From the NCBI GenBank assembly GCA_017631275.1, contig JAGBTQ010000003.1, positions 248,001-312,000 of the forward strand: a stretch of 64,000 nt of DNA, given 5' to 3'. This DNA comes from Alistipes sp. (lineage in GTDB: Bacteria; Bacteroidota; Bacteroidia; Bacteroidales; Rikenellaceae). Shown here one piece after another: positions 14,656-23,608 of the stretch. The notes under the pieces were generated by a model. It was not told the origin of the DNA. It worked only from the letters and a program-made list of their open reading frames with translations, and made no database searches. A program made the position numbers and the translations under genes. Numbering within the stretch: the stretch's first letter is position 1; every line of letters starts with the position of its first letter.

Positions 14656-15879
14656 ATGCAAAGCGTTGAGCGACATATAGATATAAACGATTATAACTAC
14701 GACCTTCCTGATGAGCGCATCGCCAAGTTTCCGCTTTCGGAGCGTTCGCAGTCGAAGCTCATGGTCTACCACAATGGCGCGATTACGGAGAGTAGGTTTG
14801 CACACGTTGCCGACTATCTTCCCGAGGGTGCTATGCTCGTCTTTAATAACACACGTGTTGTTCGTGCCCGCATCATCATGCACAAGGCGTCGGGCGCGCG
14901 CATCGAGGTCTTCTGCCTTGAGCCACACTCTCCTGCCGACTACGAGAATGCATTTAGCGTGCATGGTGAGTCGGAGTGGAGCTGCGTTGTGGGCAACCTC
15001 AAGAAGTGGAAAGAGGGCGAGGTGTTTGTAGAGTTTGAGGCTGAGGGTGAGATACATAGACTTAGTGCTGAGATTGTTGAGCGTGGCACACGTGAGCATA
15101 TTGTGCGCTTTAGGTGGACTACAGATAAGACCTTTGGCCAGCTCCTCGAGATGCTTGGCCGCATTCCTATTCCGCCATACCTAAACCGTGATAGCGAGGA
15201 GATTGACAACACTCGCTACCAGACAGTATATGCCAAGTTCGAGGGCTCGGTGGCAGCACCCACTGCGGGTCTGCACTTCACGCCTGAGCTTATTGCTGAT
15301 ATGCAAGTTAAGGGCTTTGGCTTTGAGGAGGTTACGTTGCACGTAGGTGCAGGTACGTTCCTCCCTGTTAAGGCTGACGACGCTGCTGAGCACCCTATGC
15401 ATACCGAGCACTTTATCGTGCGCCGTGCGACTGTGGAAAACTTGCTCAAAAACGTTGACCGCATAGTTGCTGTGGGCACTACGTCGGTGCGTACTTTGGA
15501 GTCGTTGTCGGCACTTGCATGGCGTGTTAAGTCGCTGGGTGATGCTGAGTTAGAGCGTGTTGTGGGTCAGTGGGAGTTGTACGACATACCCGCTGAGTTT
15601 ACGGGTCGTGAGGCGTTGCAGACCCTGCTCGATTATATGACTGAGCGAGGTGTTGATCAGCTTAAGGCGGCTACACAGATTATGATCACGCCCCTTGGCT
15701 ACCGCTTCCGCATAGTGCGCTATATAATCACCAACTTCCATCAGCCAAAGTCAACACTTTTGTTGTTGGTCGGTGCCTATGTAGGTGATGATTGGCATAA
15801 GATATATGACTACGCCTTAGCCCATGATTTCCGTTTCTTGAGCTATGGCGACTCGTCGCTTTTGAAGGTAGATAGATAA
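14656..15879 (+). CDS. queA: S-adenosylmethionine:tRNA ribosyltransferase-isomerase
   Basis: Transfers and isomerises the ribose of SAM onto preQ1 in tRNA to give epoxyqueuosine, in the cytosol. Start chosen at the ATG 2 bp after the thioesterase stop (407 residues); an earlier in-frame ATG would overlap that gene. Family landmarks are 'YDLPDERIAKFPLSERSQSKLMV', 'LVFNNTRVVRAR', 'GRIPIPPYLNR', 'APTAGLHFT' and 'LHVGAGTFLPV'; the C-terminus has 'TNFHQPKSTLLLLVGA'. It is longer than the usual 340-360 residues, with extra sequence between about 250 and 310, as commonly seen in Bacteroidota. It is the last gene of the cluster, with a strong hairpin just after it. Confidence 0.95.
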   Translation: MQSVERHIDINDYNYDLPDERIAKFPLSERSQSKLMVYHNGAITESRFAHVADYLPEGAMLVFNNTRVVRARIIMHKASGARIEVFCLEPHSPADYENAFSVHGESEWSCVVGNLKKWKEGEVFVEFEAEGEIHRLSAEIVERGTREHIVRFRWTTDKTFGQLLEMLGRIPIPPYLNRDSEEIDNTRYQTVYAKFEGSVAAPTAGLHFTPELIADMQVKGFGFEEVTLHVGAGTFLPVKADDAAEHPMHTEHFIVRRATVENLLKNVDRIVAVGTTSVRTLESLSALAWRVKSLGDAELERVVGQWELYDIPAEFTGREALQTLLDYMTERGVDQLKAATQIMITPLGYRFRIVRYIITNFHQPKSTLLLLVGAYVGDDWHKIYDYALAHDFRFLSYGDSSLLKVDR

Positions 15880-15898
15880 TGAGATTTGATTTTAAACG

Positions 15899-15932
15899 AG
15901 ATAGGTGGCACTAATATTAGTACCACCTATCT
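15899..15932. terminator. Bidirectional terminator between queA and the TPR/HTH regulator
   Basis: AGATAGGTGG (15899-15908) pairs with CCACCTATCT (15923-15932). The loop itself is the palindrome ACTAATATTAGT, which extends the stem past one mismatch. The two flanking genes converge here. Confidence 0.8.
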
Positions 15933-15936
15933 TGGT

Positions 15937-17865
15937 TTATTGCTGTGGGGCATTTTGCTGATTGTCATCGTGTTGTCCCATAATCTTATCGATAAAATCC
16001 TCAAGCGATAACTCTGTTGCTATGCCAATTTTCTGGCGGAAACGGTGGCGAAGCATCAGCACACTACGTGGAGCGATTGCCAGCAGCTCGGCGATAGCCT
16101 TGTTGTCTTGCTTGAGAACGATAAGCATCGCAAGGAGCTCCTCACGGCGGGTGATTGTGGGCACACTCTCGTGTAGACGGTGCAAGAATAGAGGGTGTAG
16201 CAGCTTGAAGCATTGGCGGAACTTTGTCTCGCCCTCATTCTTTAATATAAGTGGTGTCAGTGTCTCAAGCTCCTGACGATTCTCACGATGCATCAGTAGG
16301 TCCTTAATCTCCTGCGTTATCTCCTCCTTCTCGTCGTTTGACTGGTTTAGCTTCTCAAGAAGCGATGCGAGCCTTTCGTCTGCGCGCTTTATCTGAATTA
16401 CGAGTCGTCGTCGCTGAACGAAGAGTAGGGCGATGACGATAGATGTGATTGTAAGTGCTATTGCTAAGCCAATCACAAGCCATAGACGGTTGTTGATATG
16501 TCTTAGTTGCTCAATTCTCGAATTCTGCCTATGCTTCTCTGTCTGTAGTTTGATGATGCTCTCTACAAGGCTGAAATTCAGCTTTCTATGTTTAAATATC
16601 TGCTGCTCGCGGAGCATTAGCTGTGTATACTTCTCTACATTTGCATGGTTCGAGCTTCGTAGATAGTAATCCAAGATAGGCTCATAGTCAAGACCTATAT
16701 ACATAGGGGTACTCTCGCGACACAACAGCATATGTAGACTATCGAGCATAGGCTCTGCCATGTAGCCTTGGTTGTAGCGCAGGTAGGTCTGTGCTAACTG
16801 GTGATATGCCTTGGCGCGATTAAGGGGTGTTCCCTGCTTGGTTACCTCCTCCAGCTCCATTATTCCGAGGCGAAGCGAATCGCCGCCCATATTGGTTAAT
16901 ATGGTGCCGTGCAGTAGATCTACATCAACCATACCGCTGTTGTAGGGTAGTGATTCACAATGTTTTCGGGCCTGATTTGCATAGTATGCAACCGAGTCCT
17001 GATTACCAAGCTGATGCAGTGCGCGTCCTTTGTTTATATAGGTTTGTGCCGAGATCATTGGATTTTTCGTGGTCATGCCCCTCTCCACATGTATTGCCTC
17101 CGTAGCAAAGGTGTTGGCATACTCAGGAATGTCCCAATAGAGCATAAGGTCGATTAGCGAGTGTAGGCTGTTGAGTATACCCAGGTCGTCGCCCCTTTGC
17201 TCAGCCTCTCTGCGGCTCTGCTCGAATAGATCTAGCGCGTTATTTAGCTGACCACTCTTCTTATACAATGTGCCAAGCAAGGCCTTAACCCATTGAGCAC
17301 CAGACGTATTCTTGGATAGCTCGGCCTGGCGTAGGGCCTCCTGACACCAGCTTATAACCTCATTTTGATAGTTGGTATTGCTGAAGAATACTGCTGCGGC
17401 GTAGGCGTAGTCGCGAAAGTAGCGTTCAGGGGTAGCGTTGTAGAGTGGCAAGATGAAGACCTTCAGCATAGTCTCCTCTGCCTCCTTCATAGCCTCTGTG
17501 CGAGATAGTGCATAGCCCAGCACAGAGTAGTAGTCGCGTAGGCACTCGTGCTGTAGTACGGGTGAACTTTTGAAGATCTCTTTGAGGGTGACAACGCAGG
17601 CTTCTGGCTCGCCCAAGCTCTGATATGTGTTCATCAGCTGCACTAATGCCTCGGTGTAGTAGAATAGCTCCTTCTCCTTTAGCTCGCTCTGCTTGGTGGG
17701 TGTCGTAAGATACTCTTTGTATGCCTTGATTGCTGCCTCATACTCGCCATTTCGTTGCAAAGTTCTTGCATCTTTGAAGCCTGTTTCGCTTGCTAAACTG
17801 GTGAAGCATCCAGTCGCAAACAGTAGTAGCAGCACTATCTTTTTACACACTATTATCGTCTTCAT
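15937..17865 (-). CDS. Membrane-bound TPR protein with C-terminal HTH, likely pilus regulator
   Basis: 642 residues. A signal sequence with a lipobox-like ATGC (Cys20) leads into a long TPR region (about 28-440; for example 'ARTLQRNGEYEAAIKAYKEYL' and 'LLGTLYKKSGQLNNALDLFEQ'). One membrane helix follows (about 461-483), then a coiled coil (about 490-525) and a C-terminal helix-turn-helix of LuxR-like type ('EELLAMLIVLKQDNKAIAELL ...SVLMLRHRFRQKIGI', about 575-615). The layout fits a one-protein sensor with extracytoplasmic TPRs and a cytosolic DNA-binding end. It is divergent from the type V pilus operon, with 265 bp between, so control of that operon is the natural inference. If the membrane helix is real, Cys20 lipidation is doubtful and a plain signal anchor possible. 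Confidence 0.75.
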   Translation of the reverse strand: MKTIIVCKKIVLLLLFATGCFTSLASETGFKDARTLQRNGEYEAAIKAYKEYLTTPTKQSELKEKELFYYTEALVQLMNTYQSLGEPEACVVTLKEIFKSSPVLQHECLRDYYSVLGYALSRTEAMKEAEETMLKVFILPLYNATPERYFRDYAYAAAVFFSNTNYQNEVISWCQEALRQAELSKNTSGAQWVKALLGTLYKKSGQLNNALDLFEQSRREAEQRGDDLGILNSLHSLIDLMLYWDIPEYANTFATEAIHVERGMTTKNPMISAQTYINKGRALHQLGNQDSVAYYANQARKHCESLPYNSGMVDVDLLHGTILTNMGGDSLRLGIMELEEVTKQGTPLNRAKAYHQLAQTYLRYNQGYMAEPMLDSLHMLLCRESTPMYIGLDYEPILDYYLRSSNHANVEKYTQLMLREQQIFKHRKLNFSLVESIIKLQTEKHRQNSRIEQLRHINNRLWLVIGLAIALTITSIVIALLFVQRRRLVIQIKRADERLASLLEKLNQSNDEKEEITQEIKDLLMHRENRQELETLTPLILKNEGETKFRQCFKLLHPLFLHRLHESVPTITRREELLAMLIVLKQDNKAIAELLAIAPRSVLMLRHRFRQKIGIATELSLEDFIDKIMGQHDDNQQNAPQQ

Positions 17866-17891
17866 ATCTACTATTTTTGTCTTATAATACT

Positions 17892-17910
17892 GTGTTTACA
17901 TTATAAACAC
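17892..17910. promoter_or_regulatory. Inverted repeat in the regulator/pilus intergenic region
   Basis: GTGTTTA (17892-17898) and TAAACAC (17904-17910) form a perfect 7-bp inverted repeat around CATTA. It lies in the leader of the regulator gene, 27 bp upstream of its ATG. Spacing and symmetry suit an operator or an mRNA hairpin; no protein can be assigned. Confidence 0.4.
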
Positions 17911-17948
17911 GTACGTATTATTGTGCTATTTTATAACCTTCTTTAATG

Positions 17949-17956
17949 CAAAAGTA
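17949..17956 (-). promoter_or_regulatory. -7 promoter box for the TPR/HTH regulator
   Basis: CAAAAGTA reads TACTTTTG on the minus strand (TAnnTTTG), about 84 nt upstream of the ATG at 17865. Confidence 0.55.
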
Positions 17957-18061
17957 CGAAAATTATGTAAAAAATCCAAATAAATGTGTATACATATCGA
18001 TTTACATTAGTACTTTTTATATAAAATCACATTGTGTAGTGCAAATTGTAGCATTTCAACA

Positions 18062-18093
18062 TTTGCAAATTTTTTTAATAAAGGATAATTTTG
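18062..18093 (+). promoter_or_regulatory. Promoter of the type V pilus operon
   Basis: TTTG at 18062-18065 and TAATTTTG at 18086-18093, separated by 20 bp, match the Bacteroides -33/-7 consensus. Transcription would start near 18098, giving a leader of about 33 nt before the ATG at 18131. Confidence 0.75.
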
Positions 18094-18130
18094 TGTGTCT
18101 TTTTTAGATACTACCAAACTAAACAAAACG

Positions 18131-18721
18131 ATGAAACGTAAATTGAGTTTTTGCCTACTGTTTGCCCTCGCGTTTTTGGGTGGACTTTCGCGCGCAAGTG
18201 CGCAAGATTGGGCAGTGAAAACCAATGTTGTCTACGATGCAACTGCCACAGCCAATCTTGGCGTGGAGATAGGGCTTGCTCAGAAGTGGACACTCGATGT
18301 GTCGGGTAATCTCAATGCCTGGAGCAAAAATGATAAGACAAAGTGGAAGCATTGGCTTATTCAGCCCGAGGCACGTTATTGGTTTTGCGACCGTTTCTCT
18401 CGCCACTTTGTCGGCGTGCATGCCATAGGTGCTGCATTCAATCTCGGCTCAATACAGAATAACATCTCGTTTTTGGGTACTGACTTCTCGGTGCTTACCT
18501 CAAAGCGCTATCAGGGTTATGCTTTTGGTGGTGGCGTGGCGTATGGCTATGCCTTCGCCTTGTCGAAATATATCAACCTCGAGCTTGAGGCAGGTTTTGG
18601 CTATCTCTATCTCGACTACGAAACGTTTAAGTGTAGCGATTGTGGTAAAAAGATAGGCGAGGGAACGCATCACTATGTGGGTCCTACTAAGGCTGCCCTA
18701 AATCTCGTATTTTTATTCTAA
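18131..18721 (+). CDS. DUF3575-type protein of the pilus operon
   Basis: A 196-residue exported protein and the first gene of the pilus operon. A signal peptide ends at about residue 25 ('SRASAQ|DW'). The rest is a small barrel-like sequence: 'WAVKTNVVYDATATANLGVEIGLAQKWTLDVSG', 'WLIQPEARYWFCDRFSRHFVG', 'FGGGVAYGYAF' and a final Phe. This matches the DUF3575 family, which often precedes fimbrillin genes in Bacteroidales. An outer-membrane location and a role in pilus export or anchoring are inferred. 'CSDCGKK' near residue 175 gives a paired-Cys motif. ATG 18131 was preferred to one 36 bp upstream because the signal peptide begins there. Confidence 0.78.
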   Translation: MKRKLSFCLLFALAFLGGLSRASAQDWAVKTNVVYDATATANLGVEIGLAQKWTLDVSGNLNAWSKNDKTKWKHWLIQPEARYWFCDRFSRHFVGVHAIGAAFNLGSIQNNISFLGTDFSVLTSKRYQGYAFGGGVAYGYAFALSKYINLELEAGFGYLYLDYETFKCSDCGKKIGEGTHHYVGPTKAALNLVFLF

Positions 18722-18732
18722 GACCTGTGATT

Positions 18733-20172
18733 ATGAAGAGAACTCTACTTCTTGCAGTACTCCTATTAGGTAGCTTCGGGGCATGTTTGGCTCAGAATAT
18801 AAAGGACGTAACCATTAAGGATTTCAAACTGGAGCTTAATGGTGATAAGCGCCTCAGTGTGGATATAGAGATTGACCTCTCGGAGCTAAAGGTTAAGCCC
18901 GCCCAGGTGGTGGTGCTTACTCCCGTCATCGTAAAAGGCAATGATAGCCTTGCACTAAAGTCTGTTGGTGTCTATGGCAGAAACCGCCGCATATTCTATG
19001 AGCGCAATGCTGAGAATAGGCCAACGCTCGACCGCGACATTAACCTTGCTCCCTCTGAGCTTAAGGATGTTGTCGAGTATAGCACCGATGTGCGCTTTCT
19101 AGAGTGGATGGACGGCTGTCGTCTGGAGCTTATACGTACCGACTATGGCTGCTGTGGCACGTATGCGAAGGTTGCTGAGGAGGAGCTCGTTGAGCGCTTC
19201 CCGCTGCAGCGTTTCGTGCCTGAGCTGATATACATACGTCCACAACACGAGGTTGTCAAGTCGCGTGAGCTCAGTGGCTCGGCATATATCGACTTCCCCG
19301 TGAATAAGACCGCCATATATCCAAACTACCGAAATAATGTTGCTGAGCTAAATAAGATCATCGGCACTATCGACTCGGTAAAGCTCGACAAGGATGTAAC
19401 CATCAAGTCTATCTTCATCAAGGGTTATGCCTCGCCTGAGAGCCCCTATAGCCACAATACATATCTCGCTAAGGGACGTACTGAGGCCTTGAAGGAGTAT
19501 GTTGAGGGTCTCTACCACTTTGGCGAGGGCTTCATTAAGACCGACTACGAGCCTGAGGATTGGGCAGGTCTTGAGCGTTATGTTGAGGCGTCGTCGTTGC
19601 CTCACAAAAATGAGATCTTGGAGGCTATACGCTCTGACCGTGAGCCAGATAACAAGGAGTGGTTTATCAAGTCTAACTGGAAGGAGGAGTACCGCCACCT
19701 ATTGGAAAACTGCTATCCAGCACTCCGCCACTCGGACTATACCATCGAGTATGAGGTGCGCAGCTATGTCGAGCCCGAGGATATCGAGAAGGTGCTCCGC
19801 ACAGCGCCTCAGAACCTCTCGTTGGAGGAGTTCTATATCCTTGCCCAGACCTATGAGTCGGGAAGTGACGCGTTCAATGAGTTGTTCGAGACGGCAGTGA
19901 GAATGTATCCTAACGACCCTGTAGCAAACCTTAATGCTGCAAACTCGGCAATTCAGCGTAACGACTACCGCTCTGCTGCACGCTACCTTGATAAGGCGGG
20001 TGATATGCCCGAGGCGGAGTATACACGTGGCGTGTTGGAGGTATACTTGGAGAACTACGACAAGGCAAAGAGTCACTTCGAGAAGGCGCATAAGTTGGGC
20101 GTGCCTCAGGCTGAGGGAGCTATTGTCGAGGTGTCGAAGAATAGAAATATCATCACGATGACAAAGCGATAA
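18733..20172 (+). CDS. DUF3868-like pilus accessory protein with OmpA-like and TPR parts
   Basis: 479 residues, starting at ATG 18733 (an in-frame GTG lies two codons upstream). A signal peptide ends at 'GACLAQ'. Residues about 20-170 form a beta-rich region, the DUF3868-type domain. About 180-270 ('AYIDFPVNKTAIYPNYRNN...', 'FIKGYASPESPYSHNTYLAKGR') resembles an OmpA-C peptidoglycan-binding fold. The C-terminal 130 residues hold TPR-like helices ('ANSAIQRNDYRSAARYLDKAGD', 'NYDKAKSHFEKAHKLG'). Such proteins are regular partners of DUF3575 proteins in Bacteroidales fimbrial loci, probably tethering assembly to the cell wall. It begins 11 bp after the DUF3575 gene. Confidence 0.75.
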   Translation: MKRTLLLAVLLLGSFGACLAQNIKDVTIKDFKLELNGDKRLSVDIEIDLSELKVKPAQVVVLTPVIVKGNDSLALKSVGVYGRNRRIFYERNAENRPTLDRDINLAPSELKDVVEYSTDVRFLEWMDGCRLELIRTDYGCCGTYAKVAEEELVERFPLQRFVPELIYIRPQHEVVKSRELSGSAYIDFPVNKTAIYPNYRNNVAELNKIIGTIDSVKLDKDVTIKSIFIKGYASPESPYSHNTYLAKGRTEALKEYVEGLYHFGEGFIKTDYEPEDWAGLERYVEASSLPHKNEILEAIRSDREPDNKEWFIKSNWKEEYRHLLENCYPALRHSDYTIEYEVRSYVEPEDIEKVLRTAPQNLSLEEFYILAQTYESGSDAFNELFETAVRMYPNDPVANLNAANSAIQRNDYRSAARYLDKAGDMPEAEYTRGVLEVYLENYDKAKSHFEKAHKLGVPQAEGAIVEVSKNRNIITMTKR

Positions 20173-20227
20173 AATAATATAATATAAATATATAAATAAT
20201 TAATCAATTAACCAAATCCAAATTATT

Positions 20228-21829
20228 ATGAAAAAGCTTTTATTTGTTGCACTTGCAGCGTTTGCATTTGCTGCTTGTGAGAAGCCTGCTGAGAACACCC
20301 CAATTCAGCAGGAGGGTGAGAAGGAGCAGTCGTATATGGCTGTATCGCTTTTGGCTGACGACATGTCTACTCGTGCTGCGGGCGACGTGTATGAGGATGG
20401 TGATGCTGAGGAGCGTGTAGTTAAGAGCCTCTACTTCTTCTTGTTCGATGCTGAGGGCAATCCTTTCAAGGTTGATGGTGAGAAGAACTACAAATCAGTA
20501 GCTGTTAACGAGAGTGGTAACGCTCCTACTGGTGCAGCACCAGATGGCACACCTAACGTATCTGACGTAAAGAACAAGGTGTTGGTATTCGAGAACTATG
20601 TTGGTGAGTATCCTGCAAAGATTGTAGCTGTTATCAACTGGATTCCAGCAGCTGGCTCAACATCTTATACTCTTGATGCTTTGGCAGGTCAGCTCCTCGA
20701 GCTTAAGAATGCTGACAATGCCTTTGTTATGAGCAACGCTGTGTATGCTGCTGAGAGCACTGATGCAACAGCTAAGAAGGAGGCTGTACGTGCTACACCA
20801 CTCACTCCTGCAAACATCGCTAAGACCGAGGAGGATGCTTTGAATAACCCTGTTAAGATCTACGTTGAGCGTATTGCTGCAAAGGTAACTGTGAACACTA
20901 CCGCTGAGAACAAGTATGCTATCGGCGAGGAGGTTGATGGCACACAGGTTTATGCTAAGGTGCTCGGCTGGGAACTTTATAACGAGTTCGACCACTCTTA
21001 CCTTTTGAAGAATATCGATGCTGCATGGACTGACACTGCAGTAGGTTTTAGCTGGAACGACGCTGCATGGTTCCGCTCATACTGGGCAAAGTCGCCAGTA
21101 GCTAACTTCGGCACTGAGAACCAGGTATCTTACGACACTCTCTCTAATGCTGTTGCTGAGAGCGACTACTGCGGTGAGAACACCTACAACGATGCTTGCA
21201 CTAAGGTTGTTGTTAAGGCTCAGCTTGTTGACGCGAGCAATAACCCTGTTGAGATAGCTACATGGTATGGCAACGACTACATTGGCGAGGCAGCACTTCG
21301 CACAGTAGTAGCTAACACTCTTGCTTCACAGCTCTACTATTTGGAGGGTACAGATTATAAGAGCATTGTAGCTGATGACCTTAAGGTTGTTGAGGCTAAC
21401 GAGACAAACCCTAACACACAGGCTCAGGCTCAGTTGAAGGCTTACCACGTATTCTTCCAGCTTTCTGATGATGGCGTGGCTAAGGAGTGGTATACATACT
21501 CTACAGCTGAGGGCTTCAAGGCAGCTTCAGATGATGCTGTAAATGTTATCCTTGGTGGTGTTGAGCCAGCGTTGTTGTACAAGGGTGGTCAGACCTACTA
21601 CTACACTAACATCAAGCACCTTCCATCAACCGTAGATGCTACTCAGTATGGTGTAGTTCGTAACCACGTTTATAAGGTGAACATCAACAATATCACAGGC
21701 TTCGGTACTCCTGTGTACGATGGTACTACAATGTTCGACCCAGAGACTCCAGAGGATGTTACAACATATGTATCTGCTGAGGTTCGCATCCTCTCATGGC
21801 GTGTGGTAGAGCATGGCTACGATCTATAA
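20228..21829 (+). CDS. Mfa1-family major fimbrillin, copy 1
   Basis: 533 residues. The lipoprotein signal peptide has lipobox FAAC (Cys17). 'MSTR|AAGD' puts Arg49 at the expected Arg-protease maturation site; P. gingivalis Mfa1 is cut at Arg49. The mature protein is a two-domain beta-sandwich pilin; 'IYVERIAAKVTV' marks the N-terminal domain and 'YGVVRNHVYKVNINNITGFGTPVY' plus the final 'YVSAEVRILSWRVV' mark the C-terminal domain that supplies the donor strand in type V pili. Codon use is strongly biased to one codon per amino acid, as in abundant proteins. A close paralogue follows after 33 bp. Expected to be the main shaft subunit on the cell surface. Confidence 0.9.
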   Translation: MKKLLFVALAAFAFAACEKPAENTPIQQEGEKEQSYMAVSLLADDMSTRAAGDVYEDGDAEERVVKSLYFFLFDAEGNPFKVDGEKNYKSVAVNESGNAPTGAAPDGTPNVSDVKNKVLVFENYVGEYPAKIVAVINWIPAAGSTSYTLDALAGQLLELKNADNAFVMSNAVYAAESTDATAKKEAVRATPLTPANIAKTEEDALNNPVKIYVERIAAKVTVNTTAENKYAIGEEVDGTQVYAKVLGWELYNEFDHSYLLKNIDAAWTDTAVGFSWNDAAWFRSYWAKSPVANFGTENQVSYDTLSNAVAESDYCGENTYNDACTKVVVKAQLVDASNNPVEIATWYGNDYIGEAALRTVVANTLASQLYYLEGTDYKSIVADDLKVVEANETNPNTQAQAQLKAYHVFFQLSDDGVAKEWYTYSTAEGFKAASDDAVNVILGGVEPALLYKGGQTYYYTNIKHLPSTVDATQYGVVRNHVYKVNINNITGFGTPVYDGTTMFDPETPEDVTTYVSAEVRILSWRVVEHGYDL

Positions 21830-21862
21830 TATCTGCGAGAAACAATTTAATACAGTTATATT

Positions 21863-23512
21863 ATGAAAAAGTTTTTAATCGTAGCGTTGGCAGCATTGGG
21901 TTTTGTCGCTTGTAACGACAACCACCTCGATGATGTGAACAATGGCGGTTTTACTGGTGAGGTGGAGACCTCATATATCGCCATTAACCTTAACGCTGCA
22001 GAGAATGGCACTCGTGCCGACGACGGTGCGTATCAGGACGGTCTTGCCGCTGAGCGTGCAGTGAAGTCTGCATATTTCTTCTTCTTTGATGCTGAGGGTA
22101 AAGCATTCCCTGTAACTGGTAACCCTGCAACAGAGCCTGGCGGTACAGTAAACTGGATCTCGGCTAACCTTAACAACATTGGCTCAGCGACACCAAACGT
22201 ATCTGACATCAAGGATGCTGTATTGGTGCTTAGCACCTATAAGGGTACCTACCCAGCTCAGATTGTAGCAGTTCTCAACTGGCCTCCTGTGACTGGCAAA
22301 GCATACGATCTTGATGATTTGTATGATGCAACAAACATTCAGGGCGTTGACTCTGGCTTTGTGATGAGCAACGCGGTGTACTCTGATGGCACTAAGGCTG
22401 TTGTGGGCACTCCACTTACCGAGTCAGACATCTACACCTCACCAGCTGATGCCTTGGCTAACCCTATCACAATCCATGTTGAGCGTATTGCAGCAAAGGT
22501 TACTGTAACTGCTAATGGCGTTGCTGATAATCGCTTCAAGGTTACAAAGACTGCAACCATCAATGGCAAGGATACTGAAGTATTTGTTCAGGTTACTGGC
22601 TGGGAGCTCCACAACGACTTTACGCAGTCTAAGCTTCTTAAGTATATCAACCTAGATTGGAAGGATGCAAACTTGGGCTTCACTTGGAACGATTCTCCTT
22701 ACTACCGTTGTTACTGGGCTGAGTCATTGGCTATGAGTGAGATTGTTGGTAATGTATTCCCTGAAACATTCGGCTTGGAGTTGGGCAATGCAGAGGACGT
22801 TGATGATGACGGTGTTTATGCTGATAATACATACACCTACATTGGTGAGAACACTAACTATGTTGTAAACAATACCGACGCCTGCACAAAGGTTATCATC
22901 AAGGCTAAGCTTCAGAAGAAGACTTCTGAAACTGTTTATGAGGATCTCCCTATGACACGTTGGTACACCACCTACTATGCTGACCTTGACGATTTGCTCA
23001 CAGCTGTGGCAAACACTATCAAGTATCAGTACTATTGGTATGATAAGGATAGCACTAAGTATAACTATATTACTCCTGATGACTTGACAGTTGTTAAGGA
23101 GGGTAATTGGGTTAAGTTTGCGCTATCAACTCCTAGTGAGGGAAAGAGCTGGTTTGTAAATGCAGCAGGAGGTTATGAGGCTAAAACACATGCCGAGATC
23201 AATGCAAGCTTGGCAGCTATCGAGAAGGCTCTATACTACGAGAGCGGTGATACTCTCTACTCAGTAGATATCAAGCACCTCGGTAATGGTACCGCTAATG
23301 CTCACAAGGCTGGTGACTACGGCGTTGTTCGTAACCACATCTACAACGTTATCCTCAGGAGCTTCGGTGGCTTTGGTAGCCCTGTTTATGTTCCAGAAGA
23401 TGGAATCTTGGAGTATCCTGAGGATCCAACAAGCACTGGTGAGTATGTATCTGCTGAGGTACGCATCCTCTCATGGCGCTTGGTAAGCCAGGAGGTTGAT
23501 GTTCAGCCATAA
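21863..23512 (+). CDS. Mfa1-family major fimbrillin, copy 2
   Basis: 549 residues, a paralogue of the preceding gene. Shared features are the signal peptide (MKKFLIVALAALGFVAC, Cys17), the maturation site NGTR|ADDG (Arg51), 'VERIAAKVTV', 'YGVVRNHIYNV', 'GFGSPVY' and the C-terminal 'YVSAEVRILSWR'. The copies differ most in the middle, where this one has an acidic insertion near residues 305-325 ('GNAEDVDDDGVYADN'). A pair of divergent major subunits could build a mixed shaft or allow antigenic change. A terminator-like hairpin follows 28 bp after the stop. The same high-expression codon bias is visible. Confidence 0.9.
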   Translation: MKKFLIVALAALGFVACNDNHLDDVNNGGFTGEVETSYIAINLNAAENGTRADDGAYQDGLAAERAVKSAYFFFFDAEGKAFPVTGNPATEPGGTVNWISANLNNIGSATPNVSDIKDAVLVLSTYKGTYPAQIVAVLNWPPVTGKAYDLDDLYDATNIQGVDSGFVMSNAVYSDGTKAVVGTPLTESDIYTSPADALANPITIHVERIAAKVTVTANGVADNRFKVTKTATINGKDTEVFVQVTGWELHNDFTQSKLLKYINLDWKDANLGFTWNDSPYYRCYWAESLAMSEIVGNVFPETFGLELGNAEDVDDDGVYADNTYTYIGENTNYVVNNTDACTKVIIKAKLQKKTSETVYEDLPMTRWYTTYYADLDDLLTAVANTIKYQYYWYDKDSTKYNYITPDDLTVVKEGNWVKFALSTPSEGKSWFVNAAGGYEAKTHAEINASLAAIEKALYYESGDTLYSVDIKHLGNGTANAHKAGDYGVVRNHIYNVILRSFGGFGSPVYVPEDGILEYPEDPTSTGEYVSAEVRILSWRLVSQEVDVQP

Positions 23513-23539
23513 TCCAACGAGGATAAAATAACTTAATGC

Positions 23540-23577
23540 AAAAAGACCGCTCTGCGGTTTGTGGGGCGGTCTTTTTT
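23540..23577 (+). terminator. Intra-operon terminator/attenuator after the fimbrillins
   Basis: AAAAAGACCGC (23540-23550) pairs with GCGGTCTTTTTT (23566-23577), giving a GC-rich stem followed by T6. It lies between the second fimbrillin and the anchor gene on the same strand and probably cuts transcription of the minor subunits. Confidence 0.85.
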
Positions 23578-23608
23578 ACTAAACAACAAACACTTTTTTT
23601 GTCAGCAA

